NCBI RefSeq assembly: GCF_030582395.1
Contig: NZ_CP104381.1
Coordinates: 558,001 to 622,000, forward strand
Origin: Ralstonia pickettii
GTDB lineage: Bacteria > Pseudomonadota > Gammaproteobacteria > Burkholderiales > Burkholderiaceae
Direction: 5' to 3'
DNA length: 64,000 nucleotides
The notes under the pieces are model-generated. The model saw only the letters and a program-made list of their open reading frames with translations. It had not been told where the DNA came from and did not search any database. Each line of letters begins with the position of its first letter. Position 1 is the first letter of the stretch. A program made the position numbers and the translations under genes. Below are positions 56,342 to 64,000 of this stretch, in pieces.

Positions 56342-57313
56342 ATGCCCAAGACTTTTGCCAACCCGCAGCTCACGAAAAACGGCGAGCTTAAGCACCTGCT
56401 GTCGATCGAGGGATTGTCGCGCGACATCCTCACGCACGTGCTGGACACCGCGCAGCAGTTCGTCTCCGTATCGGATTCCGACCGCGAGGTGAAGAAGGTG
56501 CCGCTGCTGCGCGGCAAGAGCGTGTTCAACCTGTTCTTCGAGAATTCCACGCGCACGCGCACCACGTTCGAGATCGCAGCCAAGCGGCTGTCGGCGGACG
56601 TGATCAATCTGAACATCAATGCGTCTTCCACGAGCAAGGGCGAGTCGCTGCTCGACACAATCAACAACCTGTCGGCGATGCAGGCGGACATGTTTGTCGT
56701 GCGGCATGCCAGTTCCGGGGCGCCGTACCTGATCGCCGAGCACGTCGCGCCGCACGTGCACGTGATCAATGCAGGCGACGGCCGTCATGCGCACCCCACG
56801 CAGGGGCTGCTCGACATGTTCACCATCCGCCACTACAAGAAGGATTTCTCCAACCTGACGGTTGCGATCGTCGGTGACATCCTGCACTCGCGCGTGGCGC
56901 GCTCGGACATCCATGCGTTGACGACGCTGGGCTGCGCCGAAGTGCGTGCCATCGGCCCGCGTACGCTGCTGCCGGGCGGACTGGAGCACATGGGCGTGCG
57001 TGTCTTCCACAACATGGAAGAGGGGCTCAAGGGCGTGGACGTGGTCATCATGCTGCGCCTGCAGAACGAGCGCATGAGCGGTGCGCTGTTGCCGTCCGCG
57101 CAGGAATACTTCAAGGCCTATGGCCTCACGCAGGAGCGGCTGGCGCTGGCCAAGCCGGATGCCATTGTCATGCACCCCGGACCGATGAACCGCGGCGTGG
57201 AAATCGATTCCGCCGTGGCCGATGGCGTGCAATCGGTGATCCTGAATCAGGTGACGTTCGGCATCGCCGTGCGCATGGCCGTGATGGGCATTGTTGCCGG
57301 CAACAACGACTAA
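56342..57313 (+). CDS. pyrB: Aspartate carbamoyltransferase catalytic subunit
   Basis: Cytoplasmic transcarbamoylase (323 residues) making carbamoyl-aspartate, first committed step of pyrimidine synthesis. It has the carbamoyl-phosphate loop [26 protein letters not shown], the HPTQGLLD motif and [13 protein letters not shown]. No pyrI regulatory subunit is present. Instead the next gene encodes an inactive dihydroorotase, the class A ATCase arrangement known in pseudomonads. Confidence 0.97.
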   Translation: MPKTFANPQLTKNGELKHLLSIEGLSRDILTHVLDTAQQFVSVSDSDREVKKVPLLRGKSVFNLFFENSTRTRTTFEIAAKRLSADVINLNINASSTSKGESLLDTINNLSAMQADMFVVRHASSGAPYLIAEHVAPHVHVINAGDGRHAHPTQGLLDMFTIRHYKKDFSNLTVAIVGDILHSRVARSDIHALTTLGCAEVRAIGPRTLLPGGLEHMGVRVFHNMEEGLKGVDVVIMLRLQNERMSGALLPSAQEYFKAYGLTQERLALAKPDAIVMHPGPMNRGVEIDSAVADGVQSVILNQVTFGIAVRMAVMGIVAGNND

Positions 57314-57320
57314 GAAAGCG

Positions 57321-58598
57321 ATGAAACTGCATATCAAGGGCGGCCGCCTGATCGACCCGGCCAACGGCATCGACGCGCAACAGGATCTCTACATCGCAGC
57401 AAGCAAGGTGGTGGGCGTGGGCCAGGCGCCGGCGGATTTTCATGCCAACAAGACCATCGACGCGACCGGCCTGATTGTTTGTCCGGGCTTGATCGACCTG
57501 TCCGCCCGCCTGCGCGAGCCGGGCTTTGAATACAAGGCCACGCTGGAATCGGAAATGGCGGCGGCCATGGCCGGCGGCGTGACTTCGCTGGTGTGCCCGC
57601 CGGACACCGATCCTGTGTTGGACGAACCCGGCCTGGTCGAGATGCTGAAGTTCCGCGCGCGCAACCTGAACCAGGCGCACGTGTATCCGCTTGGCGCACT
57701 GACCGTGGGCCTCAAAGGCGCGGTGTTGACCGAGATGGCCGAATTGACCGAATCGGGCTGCGTCGGCTTCTCGCAGGCTGACTCGCCGATCATCGATACA
57801 CAGGTCTTGATGCGTGCGATGCAATACGCGCAGACCTTCGGCTTTACCGTCTGGCTGCGCCCGGAAGATCCGTATCTGGGCAAGGGCGGCGTGGCTGCAA
57901 GCGGCCCGCTGGCCTCGCGCCTGGGCTTGTCCGGTGTGCCCGTGATGGCCGAGACCGTGCGCCTGCACACCATTTTTGAACTGATGCGCAGCACGGGTGC
58001 GCGCGTGCATCTTTGCCGCCTGTCGTCTGCTGCCGGCATCGACCTCGTGCGTCGCGCCAAGGCCGAAGGCCTGCCGGTGACGTGCGACGTGAACGTCCAT
58101 CACATCTCGCTGACTGACGTCGACATCGGCTACTTCAATTCGCAGATGCGCTTCGTGCCGCCGCTGCGCTCCGGCCGTGATCGTGACGGCATTGTGCGCG
58201 CGCTCGCCGACGGCACCATCGACGCAATCTGCTCCGACCACACGCCCGTGGACGACGACGAGAAGCTGCTGCCGTTTGCCGAAGCCACACCCGGTGCGAC
58301 CGGCCTCGAAACCCTGCTGCCGCTCACGCTGCGCTGGGCAGCCGAGCACAAGGTCGAGCTGCCGAAGGCGCTGGCCCGCATCACCAGCGAGCCCGCCCGC
58401 GTGCTGGGTCTGCATGCGGGCTCGCTGGAGGTGGGAGCGATGGCCGACGTGTGCGTGTTCGATCCGGAGGCAACGTGGAAGCTCGAGCCGCGCACCCTGC
58501 GCAGCCAGGGCAAGAACTCGCCGTATCTGGGCTTCGAGCTTGCCGGCCGCGTACGTGCCACGATGGTTGCCGGGCATCTTGCCTATGACGGGCATTGA
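57321..58598 (+). CDS. pyrX: Inactive dihydroorotase-like subunit (PyrX/PyrC')
   Basis: Amidohydrolase-fold protein of 425 residues homologous to type I dihydroorotase but apparently non-catalytic. The zinc motif DxHxHxRxPG reads DLSARLREPG (59-68), with Ser61 and Arg63 where the two metal His belong. SDHTPVDDDEK and the late fold elements remain. In Pseudomonas such pseudo-dihydroorotases are needed for assembly of active ATCase. It lies seven bases after pyrB, fitting that role. An active pyrC must exist elsewhere. The end overlaps plsC by 14 bases. Confidence 0.93.
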   Translation: MKLHIKGGRLIDPANGIDAQQDLYIAASKVVGVGQAPADFHANKTIDATGLIVCPGLIDLSARLREPGFEYKATLESEMAAAMAGGVTSLVCPPDTDPVLDEPGLVEMLKFRARNLNQAHVYPLGALTVGLKGAVLTEMAELTESGCVGFSQADSPIIDTQVLMRAMQYAQTFGFTVWLRPEDPYLGKGGVAASGPLASRLGLSGVPVMAETVRLHTIFELMRSTGARVHLCRLSSAAGIDLVRRAKAEGLPVTCDVNVHHISLTDVDIGYFNSQMRFVPPLRSGRDRDGIVRALADGTIDAICSDHTPVDDDEKLLPFAEATPGATGLETLLPLTLRWAAEHKVELPKALARITSEPARVLGLHAGSLEVGAMADVCVFDPEATWKLEPRTLRSQGKNSPYLGFELAGRVRATMVAGHLAYDGH

Positions 58599-59382
58599 TC
58601 AACGCGTGACAAGCGCGTCCGCCGAAATGCGCACGCCACAGCGCAAGCATGTGCTCCGCAAGTTGCGGTTGCTCGTGCATCTGGTTGAAGGCCTGATCAC
58701 GTGCGCGTTGCTGTTCTGGTGGATCAACCCGCAGACCAAGCGAGCGTTGATTCAACGCTGGTCGCGCAAGTTGCTGGCGCTGTTCCGGGTCTCGCTCGTG
58801 GTGCATGGCGAACACGTCGCGGGCCAGGAGCTGGCGGGCTCCATGCTGGTGTCCAACCACGTGTCGTGGATCGACATCTACGCGATCAACAGTTGGTATC
58901 CACCGCGCTTCGTCGCCAAATCGGAGATTCGCAGCTGGCCGGTGATTGGCTGGCTGTGCGCGCAGACCGGCGTGCTGTTCGTCGAGCGTGCCCGCAAGCG
59001 CGATGCGCATCGCATCATGCACGTCATTGCAGACGCGATGCGCTCTGGCGATGCCATTTGCGTGTTTCCTGAAGGGACGACGTCGGACGGGTTGCAGCTG
59101 CTGCCGTTCCACGCCAACCTGTTCCAGGCGCCCGTCAGCGCTGGCGCACCGATCCGCCCACTGGCGCTGCGCTATCGGGTCGCCGCCACGGGCGAATTGA
59201 CGACCATTCCGGCGTACATCGGCGATCTGTCGATGATGGACACGATCAATGCGATCCTGAACGGGCCGCCGTTGGTGGTGGAAGTGTTGGTGGGGCCGGC
59301 CTTGGCCCCCGAGATGGACCGTCGGGCCTTGGCGGCCCATAGCCAGGAAGCCGTCGCCGCGCTGATCAACCGCGCGGACTGA
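58585..59382 (+). CDS. plsC: 1-acyl-sn-glycerol-3-phosphate acyltransferase
   Basis: Inner-membrane lysophosphatidic acid acyltransferase, 265 residues. An N-terminal hydrophobic helix near 30-48 (LLVHLVEGLITCALLFWW) precedes the HX4D catalytic motif NHVSWID. The second motif is GVLFVERARKRD, and FPEGTTSDG is the substrate-binding motif. It makes phosphatidic acid for phospholipids; the gene is common in this operon position in beta-proteobacteria. The ATG at 58585 overlaps pyrX; an ATG at 58627 is an alternative. Confidence 0.93.
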   Translation: MTGIDQRVTSASAEMRTPQRKHVLRKLRLLVHLVEGLITCALLFWWINPQTKRALIQRWSRKLLALFRVSLVVHGEHVAGQELAGSMLVSNHVSWIDIYAINSWYPPRFVAKSEIRSWPVIGWLCAQTGVLFVERARKRDAHRIMHVIADAMRSGDAICVFPEGTTSDGLQLLPFHANLFQAPVSAGAPIRPLALRYRVAATGELTTIPAYIGDLSMMDTINAILNGPPLVVEVLVGPALAPEMDRRALAAHSQEAVAALINRAD

Positions 59383-59386
59383 GGCC

Positions 59387-60244
59387 TCAAGGCGACTTCT
59401 TCTTGTGCGCGAGCGGGTCTTGGGCCTGCTCGCAATCGATCTGCACCACGTCGCGCCCCGCCGGCGCTAGCGACAGCTTGGCGGCCGTCAGCTTTCCGCC
59501 CCACACACACCCAGTATCCAGGCCCATCACGTCGTCGCGCATCACGAGCCCGCGCGTGGACCAATGCCCGAACACGATCGGCGTGCCACGCGTACGCCGC
59601 CCCGGTACGTCGAACCACGGCATGTGGCCATCCGGAGCGCCATCGGCATCCGTCGTTTCGAATTCCATCGTGCCGTCGGGTTTGCAGAAGCGTAGACGTG
59701 TCAGCGCGTTGATGGTCAGGCGCAGGCGGTCCATGCCGACGAGATCGTTGCTCCACTTGTCTGGCTGGTTGCCGAAGGCGTCCGCCAGGAACGTTTTCCA
59801 ATGTGGGCTGCGCAATTCGCGCTCGACCGCCCCGGCTAGCTCCAGTACGTCGCCCGTCGTCCACTGCGGCAGGACGCCGGCGTGCACCATCAGGAAGCCG
59901 TTTTCGAAGATCGCCAGCGGCTGGTGACGAAGCCATGTGATGAGCCGGTCGCTATCGGGCGCGGAGAGGATGTCGGCGATCGTGTCGCGCTTGCCGGGTT
60001 TTCGGACGCCTGCAGCGACTGCCAGCAGGTGGATGTCGTGGTTGCCGAGGATGGTGCGTGCACGGCCGGACTCGCAAAGTGCGATGACTTGGCGCAGCGT
60101 GGCCAGCGACTCGGGGCCGCGGTTGATGAGGTCGCCGACGAAGCGCAGGGGGGCGTTGGCGGGGAGGGCGGCCAGCAGCGACTGGAGGGGGGAGCAGCAG
60201 CCTTGGAGGTCGCCGATGGCGTGGGGGGGAGATGCAACCGTCAT
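59387..60244 (-). CDS. apaH: Symmetrical bis(5'-nucleosyl)-tetraphosphatase
   Basis: Metallophosphoesterase (285 residues) hydrolysing Ap4A to two ADP, a stress alarmone remover. Metal motifs seen: IGDLQGC (GDxxG; Asp at the usual site), FVGDLINRGPES (GDxxxR), ILGNHDIH (GNHD), VHAGVLP, and FGHWSTRGLV (GHW). The C-terminal ~30 residues are basic and variable. Convergent with plsC (stop-to-stop four bases). Confidence 0.96.
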   Translation of the reverse strand: MTVASPPHAIGDLQGCCSPLQSLLAALPANAPLRFVGDLINRGPESLATLRQVIALCESGRARTILGNHDIHLLAVAAGVRKPGKRDTIADILSAPDSDRLITWLRHQPLAIFENGFLMVHAGVLPQWTTGDVLELAGAVERELRSPHWKTFLADAFGNQPDKWSNDLVGMDRLRLTINALTRLRFCKPDGTMEFETTDADGAPDGHMPWFDVPGRRTRGTPIVFGHWSTRGLVMRDDVMGLDTGCVWGGKLTAAKLSLAPAGRDVVQIDCEQAQDPLAHKKKSP

Positions 60245-60467
60245 GTGCTGTCAACCGCGCATTCGATGGGGTTGAGGCGTTAGCGCCTCAAGTGTTACAA
60301 CGCGCTACAAAAAGATCGGACCCTTTGGCAGGGTATGCCCTAGGGTCGGATAGAATACGCGACTTCCCACCATATTTAACAATTCCGCTGCTCTCATCGG
60401 GTGCAACGGGCAGCTGACGGTCGTGCGCCACCCGGGCCCGGCTTGGCGGCAGGCAGGAGCTTCGAGT

Positions 60468-61532
60468 TTGTCTCATATCCTCGTTACCGGCGGTGCCGGA
60501 TTCATCGGTGGCAATTTTGTCCTGAATTGGCTAGCCAATCTTGGCGCGGACGGCATCGTCAACGTTGATAAGCTGACCTACGCCGGCAATCGCAAGACGT
60601 TGGCTCCTCTCGAGAATGATCCGAGGCACATCTTCTCGCAGACAGACATCTGTGACCGCACAGCACTGGATGGCTTGTTTGCCAAGTACCGGCCGCGCGC
60701 CGTGGTTCATTTTGCCGCAGAAAGCCATGTCGATCGCTCCATCCACGGCCCGGCGGAGTTTATTCAGACCAATATCGTCGGCACGTTCACATTGCTGGAA
60801 GCTGCTCGCGCCTACTGGACGCAGCTCGATGTCGGTTCCAAGGCGGCATTTCGGTTCCTGCATGTGTCGACCGACGAGGTGTTCGGGTCGCTAGAGCGCA
60901 ACGCACCGCAGTTCTCGGAAACCACGCCTTACGCACCCAACAGCCCGTATTCGGCTTCGAAGGCTGCCTCCGATCATCTGGTGCGTGCATACCACCATAC
61001 CTATGGCTTGCCGGTTCTGACGACCAACTGTTCGAATAACTACGGCCCGTATCATTTTCCGGAAAAGTTGATCCCGTTGATGATTGCCAACGCGCTTGGT
61101 GGAAAACAGCTACCCATTTATGGCGACGGCCAGAATGTGCGTGACTGGCTGTACGTCGGCGACCACTGTGCAGCCATTCGCGAGGTGCTCGCTCGGGGAC
61201 GGGTGGGTGAGACGTACAACGTGGGCGGCTGGAACGAAAAGACCAACTTGGAAGTCGTCCATGCGGTGTGCGACCTGCTGGATCAGCTTAAGCCGAAGAC
61301 AGTTGGCTCGTACCGGGACCAGATTTCGTTTGTCCAGGATCGTCCGGGACACGACAGGCGCTATGCGATCGATGCTCGCAAGCTGGAGCGCGAACTGGGC
61401 TGGAAGCCCGCGGAGACATTTGAGACTGGCTTGCGCAAGACGATCCAGTGGTATCTGGATAATCAGATGTGGGTACAGGACGTGATGTCGGGGGAATATC
61501 GGAACTGGATGGCCAGGCAATATGCGGCGTAA
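60468..61532 (+). CDS. rfbB: dTDP-glucose 4,6-dehydratase
   Basis: NAD+-dependent extended SDR enzyme, 354 residues, second step of dTDP-L-rhamnose synthesis. [14 protein letters not shown] is the cofactor loop, TDEVFGSL and the [13 protein letters not shown] pair (Tyr, Lys) the active site, and [15 protein letters not shown] follows. AGGAG sits eight bases before a TTG at 60468, which gives the family N-terminus; the GTG at 60423 adds non-conserved residues. First gene of rfbBDAC. The 223-base spacer to apaH holds TTGGCA and TAGAAT (60325, 60351), 20 bases apart, a weak promoter candidate. Confidence 0.95.
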   Translation: MSHILVTGGAGFIGGNFVLNWLANLGADGIVNVDKLTYAGNRKTLAPLENDPRHIFSQTDICDRTALDGLFAKYRPRAVVHFAAESHVDRSIHGPAEFIQTNIVGTFTLLEAARAYWTQLDVGSKAAFRFLHVSTDEVFGSLERNAPQFSETTPYAPNSPYSASKAASDHLVRAYHHTYGLPVLTTNCSNNYGPYHFPEKLIPLMIANALGGKQLPIYGDGQNVRDWLYVGDHCAAIREVLARGRVGETYNVGGWNEKTNLEVVHAVCDLLDQLKPKTVGSYRDQISFVQDRPGHDRRYAIDARKLERELGWKPAETFETGLRKTIQWYLDNQMWVQDVMSGEYRNWMARQYAA

Positions 61533-62439
61533 GGGGCCTGGCATTCCTGCAATTCTGGTAACGGGGAGCCAGGGTCAAGTCGGCTTCGAACTGAGGCGCA
61601 GCTTCGCACCCTTGGGCAGAATTGTCGCGTTGGATCGGACAGGCTGCGACTTATCGCGGACCGACGAACTTCGGCGATTAATACGCGAATTGCGCCCCGA
61701 TGTCATCGTCAACCCTGCCGCCTATACGTCGGTAGATAAAGCGGAAACTGACCCCGCAACTGCATACGCCATCAATGGCACCGCTGTGGCGGTACTGGCC
61801 GAGGAGGCTAAGGCGCTGGGCGCGCTTCTGGTGCATTACTCCACAGACTACGTATTTGATGGCCGCAAGCACGGCGCATATGTCGAGACTGATACTGTCA
61901 ATCCGCAGTCGGTCTACGGCAAGAGCAAATTGGTTGGTGAGCAGGCGATCACTGCAACAGGGGCAACTGCCGTTGTATTCCGTACGTGTTGGGTGGCCGG
62001 CGCACATGGCGACAATTTCGCCAAGACCATACTTAAACTCGGGCGCGAGCGCGACAACTTGCGCGTCATTGCTGATCAATTTGGCGCCCCGACTTCGGCA
62101 GCGCTGATCGCTGACGTCACGGCCCAGATCGTAGCCAGGCACTGGCTTTTGGGGGATCGCGTCGATTTCGCGTCTGGAATCTATCATTTGGCCGCATCAG
62201 GAGAAACGACTTGGCACGGGTACGCGACCGAAGTCGTGCGCTATGCCATCGCACATGGGTATGCGTTGAAGGTGGATCCATCCCGCGTCGAGGCGATCCC
62301 GGCCACGGCGTACCCTTTGCCAGCTCCGAGACCGGCCAATTCCCGTATGGACACCAACAAGCTGTGCGAAACGTTTGGCATCTATCTGCCGGATTGGCGG
62401 CAAGGGATTCATCACCTATTGGATCAGATTCTTTTCTGA
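61522..62439 (+). CDS. rfbD: dTDP-4-dehydrorhamnose reductase
   Basis: NADPH-dependent reductase, 305 residues, last step of dTDP-L-rhamnose synthesis. [18 protein letters not shown] is the nucleotide loop, [13 protein letters not shown] and STDYVFDG the active-site region, and [10 protein letters not shown] carries the Tyr/Lys pair. It overlaps the end of rfbB by 11 bases. The gene becomes less GC-rich than the chromosome core from here on, as is usual for O-antigen loci. Confidence 0.96.
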   Translation: MRRKGPGIPAILVTGSQGQVGFELRRSFAPLGRIVALDRTGCDLSRTDELRRLIRELRPDVIVNPAAYTSVDKAETDPATAYAINGTAVAVLAEEAKALGALLVHYSTDYVFDGRKHGAYVETDTVNPQSVYGKSKLVGEQAITATGATAVVFRTCWVAGAHGDNFAKTILKLGRERDNLRVIADQFGAPTSAALIADVTAQIVARHWLLGDRVDFASGIYHLAASGETTWHGYATEVVRYAIAHGYALKVDPSRVEAIPATAYPLPAPRPANSRMDTNKLCETFGIYLPDWRQGIHHLLDQILF

Positions 62440-62449
62440 GCGGGACACC

Positions 62450-63328
62450 ATGCGCAAGGGCATCATTCTCGCCGGAGGTTCCGGCACCCGGCTGTATCCG
62501 ATCACCCGCTCGGTTTCCAAGCAACTGCTGCCGGTGTATGACAAGCCGATGATTTACTATCCGTTGTCCACGCTGATGCTGGCGGGGATTCGAGATATTT
62601 TGATCATTTCCACTCCATACGATGTGCCTTTGTTTACTGGCATGCTTGGTGACGGAAAAAATTGGGGGCTCAACCTTAGTTACGCGGTGCAACCGTCCCC
62701 CGATGGTTTGGCGCAGGCATTTGTTATCGGGCGCGATTTTATTGGTAATGATCCATCGACGCTGATTCTTGGGGACAATATCTTCTACGGACACGATCTG
62801 GTCAGTCAGTTGAACCGCCCCACTGCCCAGGCTCAGGGTGCAACCGTTTTTGCTTATCACGTACAGGACCCTGAGCGCTATGGCGTGGTCTCGTTCGACG
62901 AGCAGTTTCGAGCGGTGTCGCTTGAGGAAAAACCGGTTAAGCCGCGTTCAAACTATGCGGTGACGGGTTTGTATTTTTATGACAATCAAGTTTGCGATAT
63001 CGCAGCGGACCTTAAACCGTCTGCTCGCGGGGAGCTTGAGATCACCGATGTCAACCGGCGCTATTTGGAAATGGCGCAGCTGAACGTTGAGATCATGGGG
63101 CGTGGCCTCGCTTGGCTTGATACCGGGACACACGAGTCGTTGCTGGAGGCATCCAGCTTTATTGCGACATTGCAGAATAGACAGGGGCTGATGGTGGCGT
63201 GTCCCGAGGAGATCGCCTACCGAAACAAGTGGATCGATGCGGATCAAGTGGCCGAGCTAGCCGCCCCATTGACAAAGAACGCGTATGGTCAGTATTTGCT
63301 GCGGATTCTTTCCGAGTCGATCCGATAA
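62450..63328 (+). CDS. rfbA: Glucose-1-phosphate thymidylyltransferase
   Basis: Nucleotidyltransferase, 292 residues, first step of dTDP-L-rhamnose synthesis. [15 protein letters not shown] is the activator/NTP loop, [16 protein letters not shown] the substrate region, [10 protein letters not shown] the metal site, and [20 protein letters not shown] follows. The start at 62450 lies 10 bases after rfbD stops. Base composition drops to mid-50s percent GC in parts. Confidence 0.97.
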   Translation: MRKGIILAGGSGTRLYPITRSVSKQLLPVYDKPMIYYPLSTLMLAGIRDILIISTPYDVPLFTGMLGDGKNWGLNLSYAVQPSPDGLAQAFVIGRDFIGNDPSTLILGDNIFYGHDLVSQLNRPTAQAQGATVFAYHVQDPERYGVVSFDEQFRAVSLEEKPVKPRSNYAVTGLYFYDNQVCDIAADLKPSARGELEITDVNRRYLEMAQLNVEIMGRGLAWLDTGTHESLLEASSFIATLQNRQGLMVACPEEIAYRNKWIDADQVAELAAPLTKNAYGQYLLRILSESIR

Positions 63329-63343
63329 CAACATCATCGCCTC

Positions 63344-63913
63344 ATGAAATTGACGGTTACTCCAACTACGCTGCCCGGCGTATTGCTTCTCGAACCAAAG
63401 GTATTTGGCGATAGCCGAGGCTTCTTTTTTGAAAGCTTCAGCGCAAAGGATTTTGAAGCCGCGACGGGTTTGCGACGGGAGTTCGTGCAAGACAACCATT
63501 CGCGTTCCGTGCGTAATGTGCTGCGTGGCTTGCATTACCAAATCCAACATCCCCAAGGCAAGCTCGTACGTGTTGTTGCCGGGGAAGTGTTTGATGTGGC
63601 TGTGGATATCCGGAAGGATTCCCCCACGTTTGGTCGCTGGGTTGGTGTGACATTGTCCGCAGAGAACAAGCGGCAGTTGTGGGTTCCGGAAGGTTTTGCC
63701 CACGGTTTTCTGGTCACGTCAGATTCTGCGGAGTTTGCTTATAAGACGACGGAGTATTGGTATCAGGGTGATGAACGGTGCATCGCGTGGAACGATCCCG
63801 ACATTGGAGTAGCGTGGCCGATAACCGCTGCGCCTGTACTCTCTGACAAGGACGCACGCGCGCCGCACTTGTCCGATGCCGAAGTGTTCGCATCGGGGTG
63901 GCTGCAGGACTGA
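63344..63913 (+). CDS. rfbC: dTDP-4-dehydrorhamnose 3,5-epimerase
   Basis: Cupin-fold epimerase, 189 residues, third step of dTDP-L-rhamnose synthesis. DSRGFFFESF is near the N-terminus, QDNHSRSVRNVLRGLHYQ holds the active-site His, GEVFDVAVDIRKDSPTFGRW the core strands, and PEGFAHGFLVTSDSAEFAYKTT follows. It closes the rfbBDAC set, with 15 bases from rfbA. Confidence 0.97.
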   Translation: MKLTVTPTTLPGVLLLEPKVFGDSRGFFFESFSAKDFEAATGLRREFVQDNHSRSVRNVLRGLHYQIQHPQGKLVRVVAGEVFDVAVDIRKDSPTFGRWVGVTLSAENKRQLWVPEGFAHGFLVTSDSAEFAYKTTEYWYQGDERCIAWNDPDIGVAWPITAAPVLSDKDARAPHLSDAEVFASGWLQD

Positions 63914-63916
63914 ACC

Positions 63917-64000
63917 ATGAGCGCAACTCAGGTAAGTGGAGCCGTGAGACCAATCACGGTGTCTGTAGTCAGTCATGGCCAGATTGATCTTCTGCTGCCA
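63917..64000 (+). CDS. Start of a family 2 glycosyltransferase (partial)
   Basis: An ATG at 63917, three bases after rfbC stops, opens a frame of 28 codons to the window end: after ~10 residues it reads RPITVSVVSHGQIDLLLP. The VSVVSHG strand is the usual first beta-strand of GT-A family 2 glycosyltransferases such as rhamnosyltransferases. It is probably the first O-antigen transferase gene. Only the N-terminus is visible. Confidence 0.6.
   Translation, partial: MSATQVSGAVRPITVSVVSHGQIDLLLP

Noticed and set aside
60325..60356. TTGGCA/TAGAAT promoter before rfbB
   Set aside because: Boxes are good singly but the spacer is 20 bases, too long for a confident sigma70 promoter; mentioned only in the rfbB entry.

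Overview
The window is chromosomal DNA from a GC-rich beta-proteobacterium. It is most likely a Ralstonia of the pickettii/insidiosa type or a close relative in the Burkholderiaceae. The signs are: the pilGHIJ-chpA chemosensory cluster, a split pqiA, PyrR next to yqgE-ruvX, an inactive dihydroorotase after pyrB, a long (528-residue) isocitrate lyase, CIRCE-controlled groESL, and an rfbBDAC cluster opening an O-antigen locus. The genus call rests on remembered gene order and protein style, not on a search. I found no rRNA, tRNA, CRISPR array, transposase or prophage.

Layout. 1-2.4 kb: pqiA1-pqiA2-pqiB (envelope lipid-transport type; pqiB runs off the left edge). 2.6-7.2 kb: a glycine-rich secreted protein, the glutathione-dependent formaldehyde detoxification pair fghA/frmA, and a Cache-domain chemoreceptor. 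7.2-13 kb: GST, a diguanylate cyclase, a small monooxygenase-fold protein, an AI-2E-family permease and a saccharopine-dehydrogenase-like enzyme. 13.5-18.4 kb: aceA with its terminator, then an MHS-family carboxylate transporter, an orphan ModA-like binding protein and a LysR regulator. 18.6-26.3 kb: accessory and regulatory genes (a second diguanylate cyclase, NmrA-like and SDR oxidoreductases with divergent LysR genes, a 21-bp minisatellite, and a TetR/DUF1348 divergon with clear palindromic operators).

26.4-31.2 kb is the most interesting block. It is a five-gene minus-strand operon: di-heme peroxidase-like lipoprotein, outer-membrane porin, exported FMN-binding protein with an ApbE flavinylation motif, ApbE flavin transferase, and a four-helix membrane protein with paired histidines. 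A Fur-box-like sequence lies upstream. I infer an iron-regulated, flavinylated periplasmic electron-transfer system whose acceptor is unknown.

31.3-41.8 kb: groESL under a sigma70 promoter and CIRCE, yjgN plus an M48 protease, lemA with two TPM-domain proteins, a DapA-like aldolase, hemL and a rubredoxin. A roughly 210-bp-arm inverted repeat lies between the convergent dapA-like and hemL genes. 42.1-52.2 kb: pilG-pilH-pilI-pilJ-chpA, the type IV pilus chemosensory system, with a 2012-residue CheA-like hub. 52.3-60.2 kb: photolyase, rsuA, then yqgE-ruvX-pyrR-pyrB-pyrX-plsC (pyrimidine synthesis with a non-catalytic dihydroorotase subunit), and apaH on the opposite strand. 60.5-64 kb: rfbB-rfbD-rfbA-rfbC (dTDP-L-rhamnose) followed by the start of a glycosyltransferase gene.

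Start sites were chosen from Shine-Dalgarno spacing and family length. Many are shorter than the longest open frame. Motif positions were counted by hand.
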